Shown here: piece by piece, positions 5,571 through 5,698 of the stretch
Layout of the letters: each line of letters opens with the position of its first letter
Position numbering within the stretch: the first letter of the stretch is position 1
DNA from: an uncultured Methylococcaceae bacterium
GTDB lineage: Bacteria > Pseudomonadota > Gammaproteobacteria > Methylococcales > Methylomonadaceae
Direction of reading: 5' to 3'
NCBI GenBank assembly: GCA_903903765.1
Contig: CAIVAH010000186.1
Location: 1 to 5,698 of the forward strand
DNA: 5,698 nucleotides
Made by a program: the position numbers and the translations under genes
Notes under the pieces: model-generated
What the model saw: the letters and a program-made list of their open reading frames with translations, nothing else
Database searches by the model: none
What the model was told of the DNA's origin: nothing

Positions 5571-5698
5571 AAGAGTTAGCCTATAAGCCGGGTTCTGTCG
5601 TGAACAGCCATTCATCTAGGCTACAAGTCACCTTGTAACTCAAGCAATCTACCCAGGAACCGCGCGGGCCACGCGTCTGTTCCTCTATTTGATCTTGC
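5571..5698 (-). ncRNA. rnpB: RNase P RNA, class A, 3' portion (5' part beyond window)
   Basis: This is the catalytic RNA of ribonuclease P, which removes 5' leaders from tRNA precursors. About the last 128 bases are present, roughly the 3' third of a typical gene of about 380 bases. The minus strand aligns with the E. coli RNA through GATGAATGGCTGT (5615-5603) and the near-universal ACAGAACCCGGCTTAT (5599-5584). A hairpin at 5622-5637 (TACAAG, loop GTGA, CTTGTA) fits P18 with its GNRA tetraloop. Farther upstream, GGAAC and GTTCC around CGCG and CGCG arms (about 5657-5684) fit P16 and P17. The mature 3' end is placed by comparison near 5571, where the 3' strand of P1 would finish; its partner strand is outside the window. 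A T-rich CTTTCTTTTT follows on the minus strand. The gene lies in tandem with mraZ. Confidence 0.95.

Noticed and set aside
1..5698. Search for mobile elements, CRISPR arrays, tRNAs, phage genes or an unknown system
   Set aside because: Apart from the spacer, the window is filled by conserved dcw genes and rnpB; no terminal inverted repeats, spaced repeat arrays, cloverleaf or unknown long frame was seen.

Overview
The window holds the promoter-proximal part of a division and cell-wall (dcw) cluster, all on the minus strand. Reading from the right end it runs rnpB (3' part only), an AT-rich spacer, mraZ, rsmH, ftsL, ftsI, murE and the start of murF. All identifications come from reading motifs and translations by eye; no database search was made. 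The organism is a Gram-negative, moderately AT-rich gammaproteobacterium. The evidence is a MurE with the meso-diaminopimelate motif DNPR, proteins that align readily with their Escherichia coli counterparts, a class A RNase P RNA, and the rnpB-mraZ adjacency that I recall from pseudomonads. Nothing allows a reliable call at genus level.

Right end (about 5571-5698): the 3' third of the RNase P RNA gene, cut by the window edge. Spacer (5175-5570): roughly 395 AT-rich bases with two stem-loops just past rnpB, no credible gene, and close to mraZ a good sigma70-type promoter (TTGACT, 17 bases, TATAGT). Four TGG boxes at an exact 10-base period start inside the -10 element and run into the leader. 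This is the expected form of an operator for MraZ, the repressor encoded by the first gene, so the cluster is probably autoregulated.

Coding part (1-5174): the six genes are packed with gaps of 13, 0, 0, 15 and -4 bases, with no terminator seen between them, so they very likely form one transcript. MraZ would set the level. RsmH methylates 16S rRNA. FtsL and FtsI are septal proteins, a divisome scaffold and the septal transpeptidase. MurE and MurF add the third residue and the terminal D-Ala-D-Ala to the UDP-MurNAc peptide, the substrate stock for FtsI. Start codons are varied: TTG for mraZ, GTG for ftsL and ATG for the rest. Clear ribosome binding sites precede only rsmH and ftsL, mraZ has a weak one, and the last three genes appear to depend on translational coupling.

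I found no mobile element, CRISPR array, tRNA or unfamiliar gene. This is a conserved housekeeping region, and the MraZ operator and promoter arrangement is its most interesting part.
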